NCBI GenBank assembly: GCA_050289485.1
Contig: JBNKFV010000004.1
Location: 62,001 to 126,000 of the forward strand
Origin: JBNKFV01 sp050289485
GTDB lineage: Bacteria > Pseudomonadota > Gammaproteobacteria > Pseudomonadales > Cellvibrionaceae
DNA length: 64,000 nucleotides
Direction: 5' to 3'
Of the stretch, positions 35,350-43,039 are shown piece after piece. How positions within the stretch are numbered: position 1 is the first letter of the stretch; each line of letters begins with the position of its first letter. The notes under the pieces were generated by a model that worked only from the letters and a program-made list of their open reading frames with translations, had not been told where the DNA came from and did no database searches. The position numbers were made by a program, and so were the translations under genes.

Positions 35350-35363
35350 TAGACCTTGGTCTA
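35350..35363. promoter_or_regulatory. Perfect palindrome upstream of mdh, site 1
   Basis: TAGACCTTGGTCTA, 6+2+6. Same arms as the site at 35439. This form resembles operators of TetR-family repressors such as NemR (recalled). It lies about 60 bases upstream of the mdh -10 box. Confidence 0.5.
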
Positions 35364-35422
35364 AGCGCGGTTAATTCTTCGGTATTTGATCCAAATACTG
35401 ATGAAAAAAAATCTTAAATGCC

Positions 35423-35428
35423 TATAAT
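35423..35428 (+). promoter_or_regulatory. -10 box of mdh
   Basis: Perfect TATAAT; no good -35 at 16-18 bases, which suggests an activator or a weak sigma70 contact. Transcription would start around 35435, within or beside palindrome 2. Confidence 0.55.
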
Positions 35429-35438
35429 GTCGCCCGCC

Positions 35439-35455
35439 AGACCGTCGGACGGTCT
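35439..35455. promoter_or_regulatory. Perfect palindrome between -10 and start of mdh, site 2
   Basis: AGACCGTCGGACGGTCT, 8+1+8. It begins 11 bases after TATAAT and ends 30 bases before the GTG start, a position suited to repression. Centre-to-centre distance to site 1 is about 90 bases. Confidence 0.55.
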
Positions 35456-35485
35456 GTTTCTTCCCAACATTAACGGAGATCTATT

Positions 35486-36466
35486 GTGAAATCACCAGTT
35501 CGTGTTGCCGTCACTGGGGCGGCCGGTCAAATTAGTTATTCTTTGTTATTCCGTATTGCAGCAGGTGAGATGCTGGGCAAAGATCAACCCGTCATTTTGC
35601 AAATGTTGGAAATTACCCCAGCACTGGGTGCACTGAAAGGTGTAGCAATGGAGCTGGATGACTGCGCTTTCCCGCTGTTAGCCGGCATGGTATGCACAGA
35701 TGACCCCAATGTTGCTTTCAAAGACGCTGATTACGCGTTGCTGGTGGGTGCTCGTCCACGTGGACCTGGCATGGAGCGTAAAGATCTATTGGAAGCCAAC
35801 GCGGCTATCTTCTCTGTTCAGGGTAAAGCCATCAACGATCACGCTTCACGCGATATTAAAGTACTGGTAGTGGGTAACCCTGCCAATACCAACGCATTGA
35901 TTGCTCAGCGTAACGCGCCAGATATTAACCCACGCCAATTTACTGCCATGACTCGTCTCGACCATAACCGTGCGATGACTCAGCTGGCACAAAAAACTGG
36001 CAAAACTATCAATGATGTACAAAAGCTCACTATTTGGGGCAACCACTCTTCAACGCAGTACCCAGATATTCATCAAACTACCGTTGCCGGTGCTGATGCA
36101 ATGGGCTTGATTGATCAAGAGTGGTACGAAAATGACTTCATTCCAACCGTTCAGCAACGTGGCGCTGCCATTATTGCTGCGCGTGGTGCGTCTTCTGCTG
36201 CATCTGCCGCCAACGCTGCGATTTTCCACATGCGTGACTGGGCACTCGGCACACCAGAGGGTGATTGGGCATCTATGGGCGTATACAGCGATGGCAGCTA
36301 CGGCATCGAAGAAGGTCTGATTTACTCTTTCCCCTGCGTATGTAAAAACGGTGACTGGGAGATCGTACAAGGCGTTGAAATCAATGAGTTTTCTCGTACC
36401 AAAATGACTGCAACCGAGACTGAGCTCAAAGAAGAACGCGATGCGGTAAAATCTCTGCTGCCATAG
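35486..36466 (+). CDS. mdh: Malate dehydrogenase (MDH type 2)
   Basis: 326 residues. Interconverts malate and oxaloacetate with NAD in the TCA cycle and feeds the glyoxylate shunt encoded at 52976-58224. NAD fold VAVTGAAGQISYSLLFRI; substrate arginines in GARPRGPGMERKDLL; NPANTNA; TRLDHNRA; catalytic His in IWGNHSSTQYPD. The length and motifs are those of the cytosolic-type enzyme found in Pseudomonas relatives and beta-proteobacteria, not of E. coli Mdh. GTG start with GGAG upstream. Regulation: see the palindromes at 35350 and 35439. Confidence 0.97.
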   Translation: MKSPVRVAVTGAAGQISYSLLFRIAAGEMLGKDQPVILQMLEITPALGALKGVAMELDDCAFPLLAGMVCTDDPNVAFKDADYALLVGARPRGPGMERKDLLEANAAIFSVQGKAINDHASRDIKVLVVGNPANTNALIAQRNAPDINPRQFTAMTRLDHNRAMTQLAQKTGKTINDVQKLTIWGNHSSTQYPDIHQTTVAGADAMGLIDQEWYENDFIPTVQQRGAAIIAARGASSAASAANAAIFHMRDWALGTPEGDWASMGVYSDGSYGIEEGLIYSFPCVCKNGDWEIVQGVEINEFSRTKMTATETELKEERDAVKSLLP

Positions 36467-36494
36467 TCACAGCAAGATCTGATATAGAAAATGC

Positions 36495-36521
36495 AAAGCG
36501 GGCTTTAAGCCCGCTTTTTTT
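36495..36521 (+). terminator. Intrinsic terminator of mdh
   Basis: AAAGCGGGC pairs with GCCCGCTTT, followed by a run of T to 36521. Classical and strong. Confidence 0.92.
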
Positions 36522-36561
36522 GTGCCGTATTTTGCCTCTTAGATGGATTGAATGCCTGATT

Positions 36562-36735
36562 TATTAACACGCTAAACATTGTTGTTGGGTTGATAAGCGG
36601 CGCACGGATGCGCCACCATGGGTCGTAAGCTAATGTAAGTCTTGGAAATACAAGGGATTTCGTAACATTCCACGGGTATTTCCAAGGCGAGCGACAAAAT
36701 AGATGAGGAGATCTATTTTGTCGCCGGGTTAATAG
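36562..36735. mobile_element. MITE-like element with three hairpins
   Basis: Left end TATTAACACG (36562-36571) and right end GCCGGGTTAATA (36722-36733) are imperfect inverted repeats. Inside lie GGCGCA/TGCGCC (36599-36614), an 11-bp stem CTTGGAAATAC/GTATTTCCAAG (36641-36686) and a perfect 14-bp stem GCGACAAAATAGAT/ATCTATTTTGTCGC (36691-36724). The first 36 bases align ungapped with the palindrome at 26422. No reading frame for a transposase. A non-autonomous repeat or a structured RNA are both possible. Confidence 0.5.
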
Positions 36736-36820
36736 TCTGTTTAATGGCTTTGCAGTGATGCTCGTCAATTCCAGGTTGGTGATTTAATGTGCTAGTCTGA
36801 AAGTACAAGAGGGCGTCGAT

Positions 36821-37327
36821 ATGGTGAACACATTTATCGCCAGTTCTGGCATTAAAACTCTGGTGCTTAAGCCCAATCAGTCTATGTCTAACGAGCAGGC
36901 ATGGCATTTTCTCATCACGTTATTCGGTATATCACTGGTGATAGGGGTCACCTGTCTGTATTGGGGTGCCTGGATGGTATTGCCGTTTTCTATATTTGAG
37001 TGTCTTCTGTTGGCTGCCACGTTTTACTGGGTGCGCTGGCAGCAGGGGTACCGCGAAATTCTTGTGCTTACCCCTGAAGCTGTGATGCTGAAGTCTGGTA
37101 TTGGCAAACCCACCTTTAGCTGGCACAGCATGAGTAGTGGTTTTCGGTTGATGATTGACGATACTCGCCCCGGCCACCGGCTGCACTTATATTTATGCGG
37201 TTCAGACGGCGTACTGGAAGTAGGGCGCTGCCTGAATACAAGTGATAAAAAACTGTTTATAGAAAACCTGCGTAAATTCGGCGTCAGAGTGCAAAATAGC
37301 GGTCCTTTGACTTGCGTTGAGTTCTGA
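36821..37327 (+). CDS. DUF2244 membrane protein
   Basis: 168 residues. LKPNQSMSNEQAWHFL begins the DUF2244 domain, followed by two transmembrane helices (about 29-72) separated by WMVLPFSIFECLLLA, and a soluble C-terminal beta domain with WVRWQQGYREILVLTP and FSWHSMS. Role unknown; in other bacteria it is found near cytochrome oxidase genes. ATG 36821 has only a weak ribosome site. Confidence 0.8.
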   Translation: MVNTFIASSGIKTLVLKPNQSMSNEQAWHFLITLFGISLVIGVTCLYWGAWMVLPFSIFECLLLAATFYWVRWQQGYREILVLTPEAVMLKSGIGKPTFSWHSMSSGFRLMIDDTRPGHRLHLYLCGSDGVLEVGRCLNTSDKKLFIENLRKFGVRVQNSGPLTCVEF

Positions 37328-37367
37328 TATTTCATACGCCATATTTATTTGCACAGTTGGGGGAATA

Positions 37368-37847
37368 ATGAGCTTTCCGAAGGTTGGGAATATTGCACCT
37401 GCATTTACGTTACAGAACCAAGCAGGCGAGAAAGTTAGTTTGAAGGACTTTAAAGGTAAGAAGAACGTTGTCGTATACTTTTATCCTAAGGCCTTAACAC
37501 CGGGTTGCACTACGCAGGCCTGTGGAATACGAGATACTCAGGCAGAGCTGGCGAAGCTAGACACTGTGGTGCTGGGGTTAAGCCCAGACCCTGTGGGCAA
37601 GCTGCAGCGTTTTATTGATAAGCACGGCCTTAATTTCGATCTGTTGTCGGATGAAGACCACGTTGTGGCCGAAAAATACGGGGTGTGGGGGCTGAAGAAG
37701 TTCATGGGGCGTGAATTCATGGGGATTTTGCGAACCACCTTTATCATTGGCAAAGATGGTCGTTTAAAAGCCGTTATGGATAAATTTAAGACGAAAAGTC
37801 ACCACGAAGATCTGATAAATGAACTAGACTCTTTGGGTTTTCGGTAG
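37368..37847 (+). CDS. bcp: Peroxiredoxin Bcp/PrxQ
   Basis: 159 residues. Thiol peroxidase of the cytoplasm. Peroxidatic and resolving cysteines in PGCTTQACGIRD, spaced CxxxxC, typical of atypical two-cysteine Bcp. VVVYFYPKALTPGCT is the family signature. ATG 37368 follows TTGGGGGAATA; the longer frame from 37317 overlaps the DUF2244 stop and adds no homologous residues. Confidence 0.95.
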   Translation: MSFPKVGNIAPAFTLQNQAGEKVSLKDFKGKKNVVVYFYPKALTPGCTTQACGIRDTQAELAKLDTVVLGLSPDPVGKLQRFIDKHGLNFDLLSDEDHVVAEKYGVWGLKKFMGREFMGILRTTFIIGKDGRLKAVMDKFKTKSHHEDLINELDSLGFR

Positions 37848-38225
37848 TATCGAAGGGGGGCTGTAAAGAACCGCTTACGCTGTAGCCCTTATTAGTACCG
37901 TGTATAGCATAGTTGGCGCATAATTTTTCGTGCCAACTGTCAAGTCAATAGGGTGCCAAGGGAAATTACTGTTATCTGGATCACAATATAGTTAACTCAA
38001 GTGGTCTCCTGCTTTTAGATTCCTGTATAAGACTTTCTACCTCTGCGCCATACAGGTCACAGTTCATAAGCTGGCAATGAATTAATGGCGCGCCAATCAT
38101 TGTCTTGGCGTGCCATAGTCTAGAGCCTGTTTGGCATAGAGAATAGGTTAGTCGCCGTATTTACTGGGGTGCCAGTCGCAGTATTTTGGCATTCAGCCCG
38201 TTGACGATGAAGGTTGGAGAAATCA
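37848..38225. other. Intergenic region with two hairpins
   Basis: 378 bases, no gene seen. AGTTGGC/GCCAACT (about 37911-37938) and a 12-bp stem with one G-U pair, ATGGCGCGCCAA (38085-38096) and TTGGCGTGCCAT (38105-38116). Neither has a T-run. The second is 110 bases upstream of the AraC-type gene and could be its operator or a leader structure. Confidence 0.55.
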
Positions 38226-39209
38226 TTGAGCAGTAATTTCAATAAAAATTCACAAAGCGGTGCCATGGTAAGAGATAGCGCTGCGCTAGAGCCGAGAAGT
38301 ACCATCGCTGATCGGCTGCGGAACTTATTTGATGTTCTGACCGCGCAGTATGATAGTGATAGTGCCTTTTATACGGCGCTATTGGATTTCGGTCGTCAGG
38401 TTTTTGCGGCTGAGTGTGGTATGGTGGTTAGGAAGATTGGCGCGATGGGTAAGATCGTCTGCCAACAGCCGCAAAAAAATATTGTATCACTGGACAACTA
38501 TTACGACCTGGCGTCGTCATATTGTAGTGAAGTGATTCAGAAAAACAGGTCTTTGTCCTTTTTCAGTTCAAAAGATAGAGACGTTGGTGCTGAGTCGCTG
38601 TCATACAACTGGCTGAATATCAGTAATTACCTGGGAGCGCCAATTTTGGTTGGCAATCAGGTGTATGGTGTTCTAAGCTTTTTCTCGACAGCAAGTAGTG
38701 AGAAAAAGTATTTTTCCATTGAAGATCTTGAGACCATTGAATTAATGGCAAAAGGAGTCGCCAAGATGATTGAGTTACAAAGCCCACAAGCAAAAGAGTC
38801 TGTACCCAGTGGCAAGCAGTTCGCCACGCCGGGCGTAAAATCTTTTGACGAGTACCTTTTACAGGCTCGGCTGCCAGAAGTATACGGTGTGCCCGGTCGC
38901 GTTGTTGAGGTATTGAAACGACGGATTAGTCATTCGTCTCTGGCCATTGATCATATTGCCAGTGAATTGAATTTGTCTAAGCGCACGTTGCAGCGGCGAT
39001 TGCAGCAGCAGAATATCAGCTTTGCTGAGCTGCGTGATCAGGTGAGATTTCATTATTCCATCGATTATTTGATCGAGCAGAATATGAGTATTGATAGTAT
39101 CTCATCGGCGCTGGATTTTTCTGACCGTACCAGTTTTACCAATGCGTTTAAGCGTTGGACAAACCTTTCGCCCAGTACGTTTAGAAAGCTGTTTAGAGAT
39201 TACGCCTGA
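38226..39209 (+). CDS. GAF-AraC transcriptional regulator
   Basis: 327 residues. An N-terminal GAF domain (about 30-190) with YNWLNISNYLGAPILVGNQ and YGVLSFFST, then a linker, then an AraC HTH pair (about 228-327): IDHIASELNLSKRTLQRRL and ISSALDFSDRTSFTNAFKRW. The ligand and targets are unknown; it has no co-directional partner close by. TTG 38226 is chosen because GGAGA lies 6 bases upstream; TTG 38214 is too close to its ribosome site. Confidence 0.85.
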   Translation: MSSNFNKNSQSGAMVRDSAALEPRSTIADRLRNLFDVLTAQYDSDSAFYTALLDFGRQVFAAECGMVVRKIGAMGKIVCQQPQKNIVSLDNYYDLASSYCSEVIQKNRSLSFFSSKDRDVGAESLSYNWLNISNYLGAPILVGNQVYGVLSFFSTASSEKKYFSIEDLETIELMAKGVAKMIELQSPQAKESVPSGKQFATPGVKSFDEYLLQARLPEVYGVPGRVVEVLKRRISHSSLAIDHIASELNLSKRTLQRRLQQQNISFAELRDQVRFHYSIDYLIEQNMSIDSISSALDFSDRTSFTNAFKRWTNLSPSTFRKLFRDYA

Positions 39210-39366
39210 TTGCTTCCTCTATATAGGGTGCCGTTCAAAATTTGAACGGCGCCCCCTTTCCCTTATTGCCCGTTTTTCACCAGTGTCGCCTAATAATTGC
39301 TAGCGTCTTGCAAAGCATGTAGAGTTACCGGCTTCTTCAATTTCTTTATGGGTATGAGGCCTTTAA

Positions 39367-39699
39367 ATGAGCTTTTTTATTCCTTCTGCATATGCACAAG
39401 CCGCGTCTCCCGCGCCGGAAGCCAATCCGCTGGTTACTTTGTTAATGTTTGGCGGCTTGTTTGTGTTTATGTATTTTTTCATCATTCGCCCGCAGCGTAA
39501 GCGTCAAAAAGAACATCAGTCACTGGTGACTTCTCTGAACAAGGGCGATGAAGTTGTTATGAGTAGCGGAATGCTGGGAAAAATTACCAAAGTGAGTGAC
39601 GAGTACCTGATTGTCGAGGTGGGTGCGAACGTTGAGCTGAAATTCCAAAAAATTGCTGTTCATGCTGTATTACCCAAAGGTACATTGAAAAACATCTAA
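39367..39699 (+). CDS. yajC: Sec translocon accessory protein YajC
   Basis: 110 residues. A short N-terminal segment, one transmembrane helix (about 22-42, PLVTLLMFGGLFVFMYFF), then IIRPQRKRQKEHQ, the universal YajC motif, and a soluble beta domain with GDEVVMSSGMLGKITKV. Works with SecDF-YidC. Normally tgt-yajC-secD-secF; here it stands alone with a terminator after it, so secDF must be elsewhere or this is an extra copy. Confidence 0.93.
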   Translation: MSFFIPSAYAQAASPAPEANPLVTLLMFGGLFVFMYFFIIRPQRKRQKEHQSLVTSLNKGDEVVMSSGMLGKITKVSDEYLIVEVGANVELKFQKIAVHAVLPKGTLKNI

Positions 39700-39705
39700 T
39701 GTATC

Positions 39706-39739
39706 AAAAAGGCGGGTAATGATTTTTCCCGCCTTTTTT
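39706..39739 (+). terminator. Intrinsic terminator after yajC
   Basis: AAAAAGGCGGG pairs with CCCGCCTTTTT with an 11-base loop and a T-run. It isolates yajC from the desulfhydrase gene. Confidence 0.9.
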
Positions 39740-39783
39740 GTGTCTGTTTTAACCCTCATTCAAAATCAAACTGTGCTTGCGGT

Positions 39784-40782
39784 ATGAATCTTCTCTTTCC
39801 ATCCAAGCTTCCGCTCATTTCTCATCCAACCCCCTTGCAACCTCTTAGCCGCCTGCAGCAGCAGCTCGGCCCCGATGCGCCAACCCTATGGATGAAAAGG
39901 GATGATCTCACTGGGCTGTTGGTCAGTGGTAACAAAGTTCGTAAGTTGGAATATACCCTGGCAAAAGCCAAAGCGTTGGGTGTTGATACACTGATTACCT
40001 GTGGTGGTATTCAGTCTAACCATTGCCGGGCAACAGCCGTATTGGGTGCCCAACTGGGGCTTAAGGTGCATTTGGTATTGCGCGGCCCAGAAGAGGCCAT
40101 GAAAACCGGCAATCACCTATTGGGTGCACTGATGGGCGCAACCATTGATGTGTATCCCCTGAAAGAGTACGTGACTGATCTCGATGCTATTTTGCGCCAG
40201 CACCAGCAGAACTATGCGCAACAGGGGCGCAAAGCGATGATTATTCCTACCGGTGCCAGTGACGGCACCGGCGTATGGGGATATCTGGATGCCGCCAAAG
40301 AATTACAGCGCGATTTCGAGCGAGCGGCCATTCAGCCGGAATATATTGTGTGTGCTACTGGTTCCGGCGGAACGCAAGCGGGGTTAACACTGGGTTGCCA
40401 CTTATCAAGCAAAAATGCCCAGGTTATGGGGTTTGCCGTATGTGATAACGAAGCGTACTTCTACAAAAAAGTAATGCAGGATATCCGCGACTGGCAAGCC
40501 GATTATGCCCAAGCTGTGGATCTCGCCGATATGAAGGTATTGGTTAACGATCAGTACATAGGGCCTGGTTACGCCAAGGCTACCCCCGAGATTTATGCCT
40601 GTATACAAGGACTAGCCAAAACCGAAGGCATTTTGCTTGACCCGGTATACACCGGTAAGGCGTTCTATGGATTGCTGCAGGAGATAAAACGTGGCCGTTT
40701 TAAAGGCTGCAGCAATATTGTCTTTATTCATACCGGTGGTGTTTTTGGCATTTTTTCTGAGTCACACCTGCCGCATTGGTAG
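39784..40782 (+). CDS. D-cysteine desulfhydrase / ACC deaminase family PLP enzyme
   Basis: 332 residues, fold type II PLP enzyme. KRDDLTGLLVSGNKVRKLEY carries the PLP lysine in GNKVRKLE. CGGIQSNHCRATA is the phosphate/substrate loop, and ATGSGGTQAGL the second glycine-rich loop. This grouping covers D-cysteine desulfhydrase (DcyD) and ACC deaminase; the sequence alone does not settle which. It frees pyruvate, sulfide and ammonia from D-cysteine in the former case. Followed after 36 bases by an amino-acid symporter, which suggests catabolism of D- or small amino acids. Confidence 0.87.
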   Translation: MNLLFPSKLPLISHPTPLQPLSRLQQQLGPDAPTLWMKRDDLTGLLVSGNKVRKLEYTLAKAKALGVDTLITCGGIQSNHCRATAVLGAQLGLKVHLVLRGPEEAMKTGNHLLGALMGATIDVYPLKEYVTDLDAILRQHQQNYAQQGRKAMIIPTGASDGTGVWGYLDAAKELQRDFERAAIQPEYIVCATGSGGTQAGLTLGCHLSSKNAQVMGFAVCDNEAYFYKKVMQDIRDWQADYAQAVDLADMKVLVNDQYIGPGYAKATPEIYACIQGLAKTEGILLDPVYTGKAFYGLLQEIKRGRFKGCSNIVFIHTGGVFGIFSESHLPHW

Positions 40783-40818
40783 TAAAACAAGGTAATTTGC
40801 CTTAATGAAGGGGAATGA

Positions 40819-42156
40819 ATGATGGAAGTCGCACTTAATTGGGTGAATGGGCTGGTCTGGGGGCCGTATATGCTAGTGCTGTTGATTGGCACAGGCCTGT
40901 TACTCATGGTGCGTTTACACGGCATGCCGATTCTGCGTGTTGGTTACGGTTTTCGACAACTATGGATTGGCCGTAAAGGCGATGGGGATGGTGATATAGC
41001 GCCTTTTTCAGCGTTGATGACATCGCTTTCGGCCACGATCGGTACGGGCAATATTGCCGGTGTCGCCACAGCCATCAGTATTGGTGGGCCGGGCGCCTTA
41101 TTCTGGATGTGGTGCAGCGCGCTGGTAGGCATGGCCACCAAGTACGCCGAGGCGGTTTGCGCTGTGCATTACCGTGAGACAGATGATCAGGGGCTGCATG
41201 TGGGAGGCCCCATGTACTACATCAAGAACGGTTTGGGCCCTAAATGGGTTTGGTTAGGTGTGGTATTTGCTGTTTGCGGTACCTTGGCAGGTTTCGGGAT
41301 TGGTAATTCTGTACAGGCTAATACGGTGGCCGATGCCGTAGAGAATGTGTTTCATATCGACCGCACCTGGAGTGCCATTGCCATGATGTTGCTGGTGGGT
41401 TTGGTGTTGCTGGGAGGCATTCGATCGATTGCATCGGTGGCTTCCAAGCTGGTGCCCTTGATGGCGCTATCCTACTTGTTGTTTGGTTTGGTTACCTTGT
41501 GTTTTCACCTAACCAGTATTCCTGCGGCGGTTGCTCTGGTGGTGGAGAGCGCTTTTAGCCCGGTGGCCGCGCAGGGTGGTTTTGCCGGGGCAACGGTTGC
41601 CTTGGCGATTCAATTTGGGGTTGCCCGTGGAGTTTTCTCCAATGAAGCGGGTTTGGGGAGTGCGCCAATCGCCCATGCCGCGGCATCCACCAATAGTCCG
41701 GTGAAGCAGGGCACGATTGCCATGCTAGGCACCTTTATCGATACCTTGGTGATATGTTCAATCACCGGGCTTGCTATTGTTGTGACTGGCAATTGGCAGG
41801 GCGAGGCTGAAGGCGTGGCTATGTCGCAAAATGCCTTTGCCAGTGTGCTGCCCTACGGCGATATAGTGGTTAGCCTCTGCCTGATTATTTTCGCCTTTAC
41901 TACGATTCTGGGCTGGAGCTATTACAGCGAGCGCTGTGCCCAGTTTTTGCTGGGCCGAAGGGTGGTTTATCCGTTTCGCATTATTTGGGTAGGGGCGATT
42001 TGGGTGGGTGCCAACGCCGGTTTGCAGCAGGTGTGGACGCTGGCTGACACGCTCAATGGCATGATGGCCATTCCCAATCTTATCGCTTTGTTGGCGCTGT
42101 CTGGCGTTGTGGTGAAATTAACCCGAGAGTACTTTAGTAATACGCCTCAGGCGTAG
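40819..42156 (+). CDS. Sodium:alanine/glycine symporter (AGCS family)
   Basis: 445 residues, about 11 transmembrane helices. SFSALMTSLSATIGTGNIAG-type motif (here APFSALMTSLSATIGTGNIA) and GGPGALFWMWCSALVGMATK are AGCS signatures, as is GVFSNEAGLGSAPIAHAA. Imports alanine, glycine or their D-forms with Na+. AAGGGG lies 7 bases before ATG 40819. Likely cotranscribed with the PLP enzyme. Its end overlaps the convergent fructosamine kinase gene by ten bases. Confidence 0.92.
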   Translation: MMEVALNWVNGLVWGPYMLVLLIGTGLLLMVRLHGMPILRVGYGFRQLWIGRKGDGDGDIAPFSALMTSLSATIGTGNIAGVATAISIGGPGALFWMWCSALVGMATKYAEAVCAVHYRETDDQGLHVGGPMYYIKNGLGPKWVWLGVVFAVCGTLAGFGIGNSVQANTVADAVENVFHIDRTWSAIAMMLLVGLVLLGGIRSIASVASKLVPLMALSYLLFGLVTLCFHLTSIPAAVALVVESAFSPVAAQGGFAGATVALAIQFGVARGVFSNEAGLGSAPIAHAAASTNSPVKQGTIAMLGTFIDTLVICSITGLAIVVTGNWQGEAEGVAMSQNAFASVLPYGDIVVSLCLIIFAFTTILGWSYYSERCAQFLLGRRVVYPFRIIWVGAIWVGANAGLQQVWTLADTLNGMMAIPNLIALLALSGVVVKLTREYFSNTPQA

Positions 42157-43004
42157 CGGTTAAGTATTCTGGTGACATCGTCATAGTAGGCTTGCCCAAA
42201 CATCACTAAGTGATTGAGTAGGTGATATAAATTGTAAATGTCGGTACGTTCGCGCCAGTCGGCTTCTAATCCTGGCGCATTCGCTTCGTAAGCATCGTAA
42301 AAGGTCTTGTCAAAGCAGCCAAACAGAGTGGTCATCGCCAGTTCTGCTTCAGGCCATCCCCAGTAGCAGGCGGGATCTATCAATACCGGTTGCTGATCCG
42401 CCCTGCAAAGCACATTGCCCGACCATAGGTCGCCATGGATAAGACTGGCTTTTTGCTCGGGAATCAGATCTATCAGGCGTTCTGATAAGCGTTCGAGTTG
42501 TTTTGCATCTTTCTCTGTGAAATAGCCCAGGGTTTGTGCCATTTGCCCCAGTGGTTTTAAGCGGTGTAGCCAAAAGAAACTATGTCCAGAATCCATGGGC
42601 GGATTGTATTGTGGGGTGAGGCCACAGTAAGTATGGCAAGAGAAACCGAAGTGTGGGGCAGGGTGCTGGTGCATGCTGGCCAGCTGTTCGCCAAAGTACT
42701 GCCAAAAAGCCTTCTCTGGGGTGGCTGTCGGCACATAATCCATTAGCAGGTAGTCTGTTTCGGTTTGCTGGATGCAAGGTATGCTAATGGCGTGGGTGGT
42801 TGCAATAGCGTTAAGCCCGGCAGTTTCCGCCGGGTAAAGGTCGTTCGGGGTTGAGCCTTTTGGTATTTTAAGCACAAAATTGCCCTCTGGTGCCAAAAGG
42901 TGCCATACCTCGTTAATATCGCCGCCCATCAGCGGTTTTACGGCAGCTATTTCCGTAATTAGTGTGTCGCGAGTAATGCGGTTTACAGTGGTTTTGGATA
43001 ACAT
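42147..43004 (-). CDS. Fructosamine/ketosamine-3-kinase family protein
   Basis: 285 residues, APH/protein-kinase-like fold. FVLKIPKG has the ATP lysine, LIHGDLWSGNVLC the catalytic loop with its aspartate, and VLIDPACYWGWPEAELAM the metal-binding DPA. Phosphorylates ketosamines on glycated proteins or free sugars so that they decompose, a repair enzyme (YniA type). Divergent from the nucleotidase gene and converging with the symporter gene. Confidence 0.9.
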   Translation of the reverse strand: MLSKTTVNRITRDTLITEIAAVKPLMGGDINEVWHLLAPEGNFVLKIPKGSTPNDLYPAETAGLNAIATTHAISIPCIQQTETDYLLMDYVPTATPEKAFWQYFGEQLASMHQHPAPHFGFSCHTYCGLTPQYNPPMDSGHSFFWLHRLKPLGQMAQTLGYFTEKDAKQLERLSERLIDLIPEQKASLIHGDLWSGNVLCRADQQPVLIDPACYWGWPEAELAMTTLFGCFDKTFYDAYEANAPGLEADWRERTDIYNLYHLLNHLVMFGQAYYDDVTRILNRYA

Positions 43005-43039
43005 GTTCGCAGGTTGTTTTAGAGTAAAGGTTGCTCATT

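Larger units (their letters stand above)
35113..35485. promoter_or_regulatory. Divergent control region, imelysin operon and mdh
   Basis: 373 bases between two divergent transcripts. It holds overlapping Fur-like sites (35252-35279), a CGCCA-GTGT-TGGCG inverted repeat (35213-35226), and on the mdh side two palindromes with AGACC/GGTCT arms and a perfect TATAAT (35423-35428). No gene is seen. Confidence 0.7.
36467..36820. other. Intergenic region after mdh
   Basis: 354 bases without a gene. It contains the mdh terminator (36495-36521) and the hairpin-rich element at 36562-36735 described separately. The last 85 bases before the DUF2244 gene hold no clear promoter. Confidence 0.7.

Noticed and set aside
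36691..36724. 14-bp perfect hairpin as a second mdh terminator
   Set aside because: No T-run follows on either strand, and a classical terminator already ends mdh at 36495-36521.
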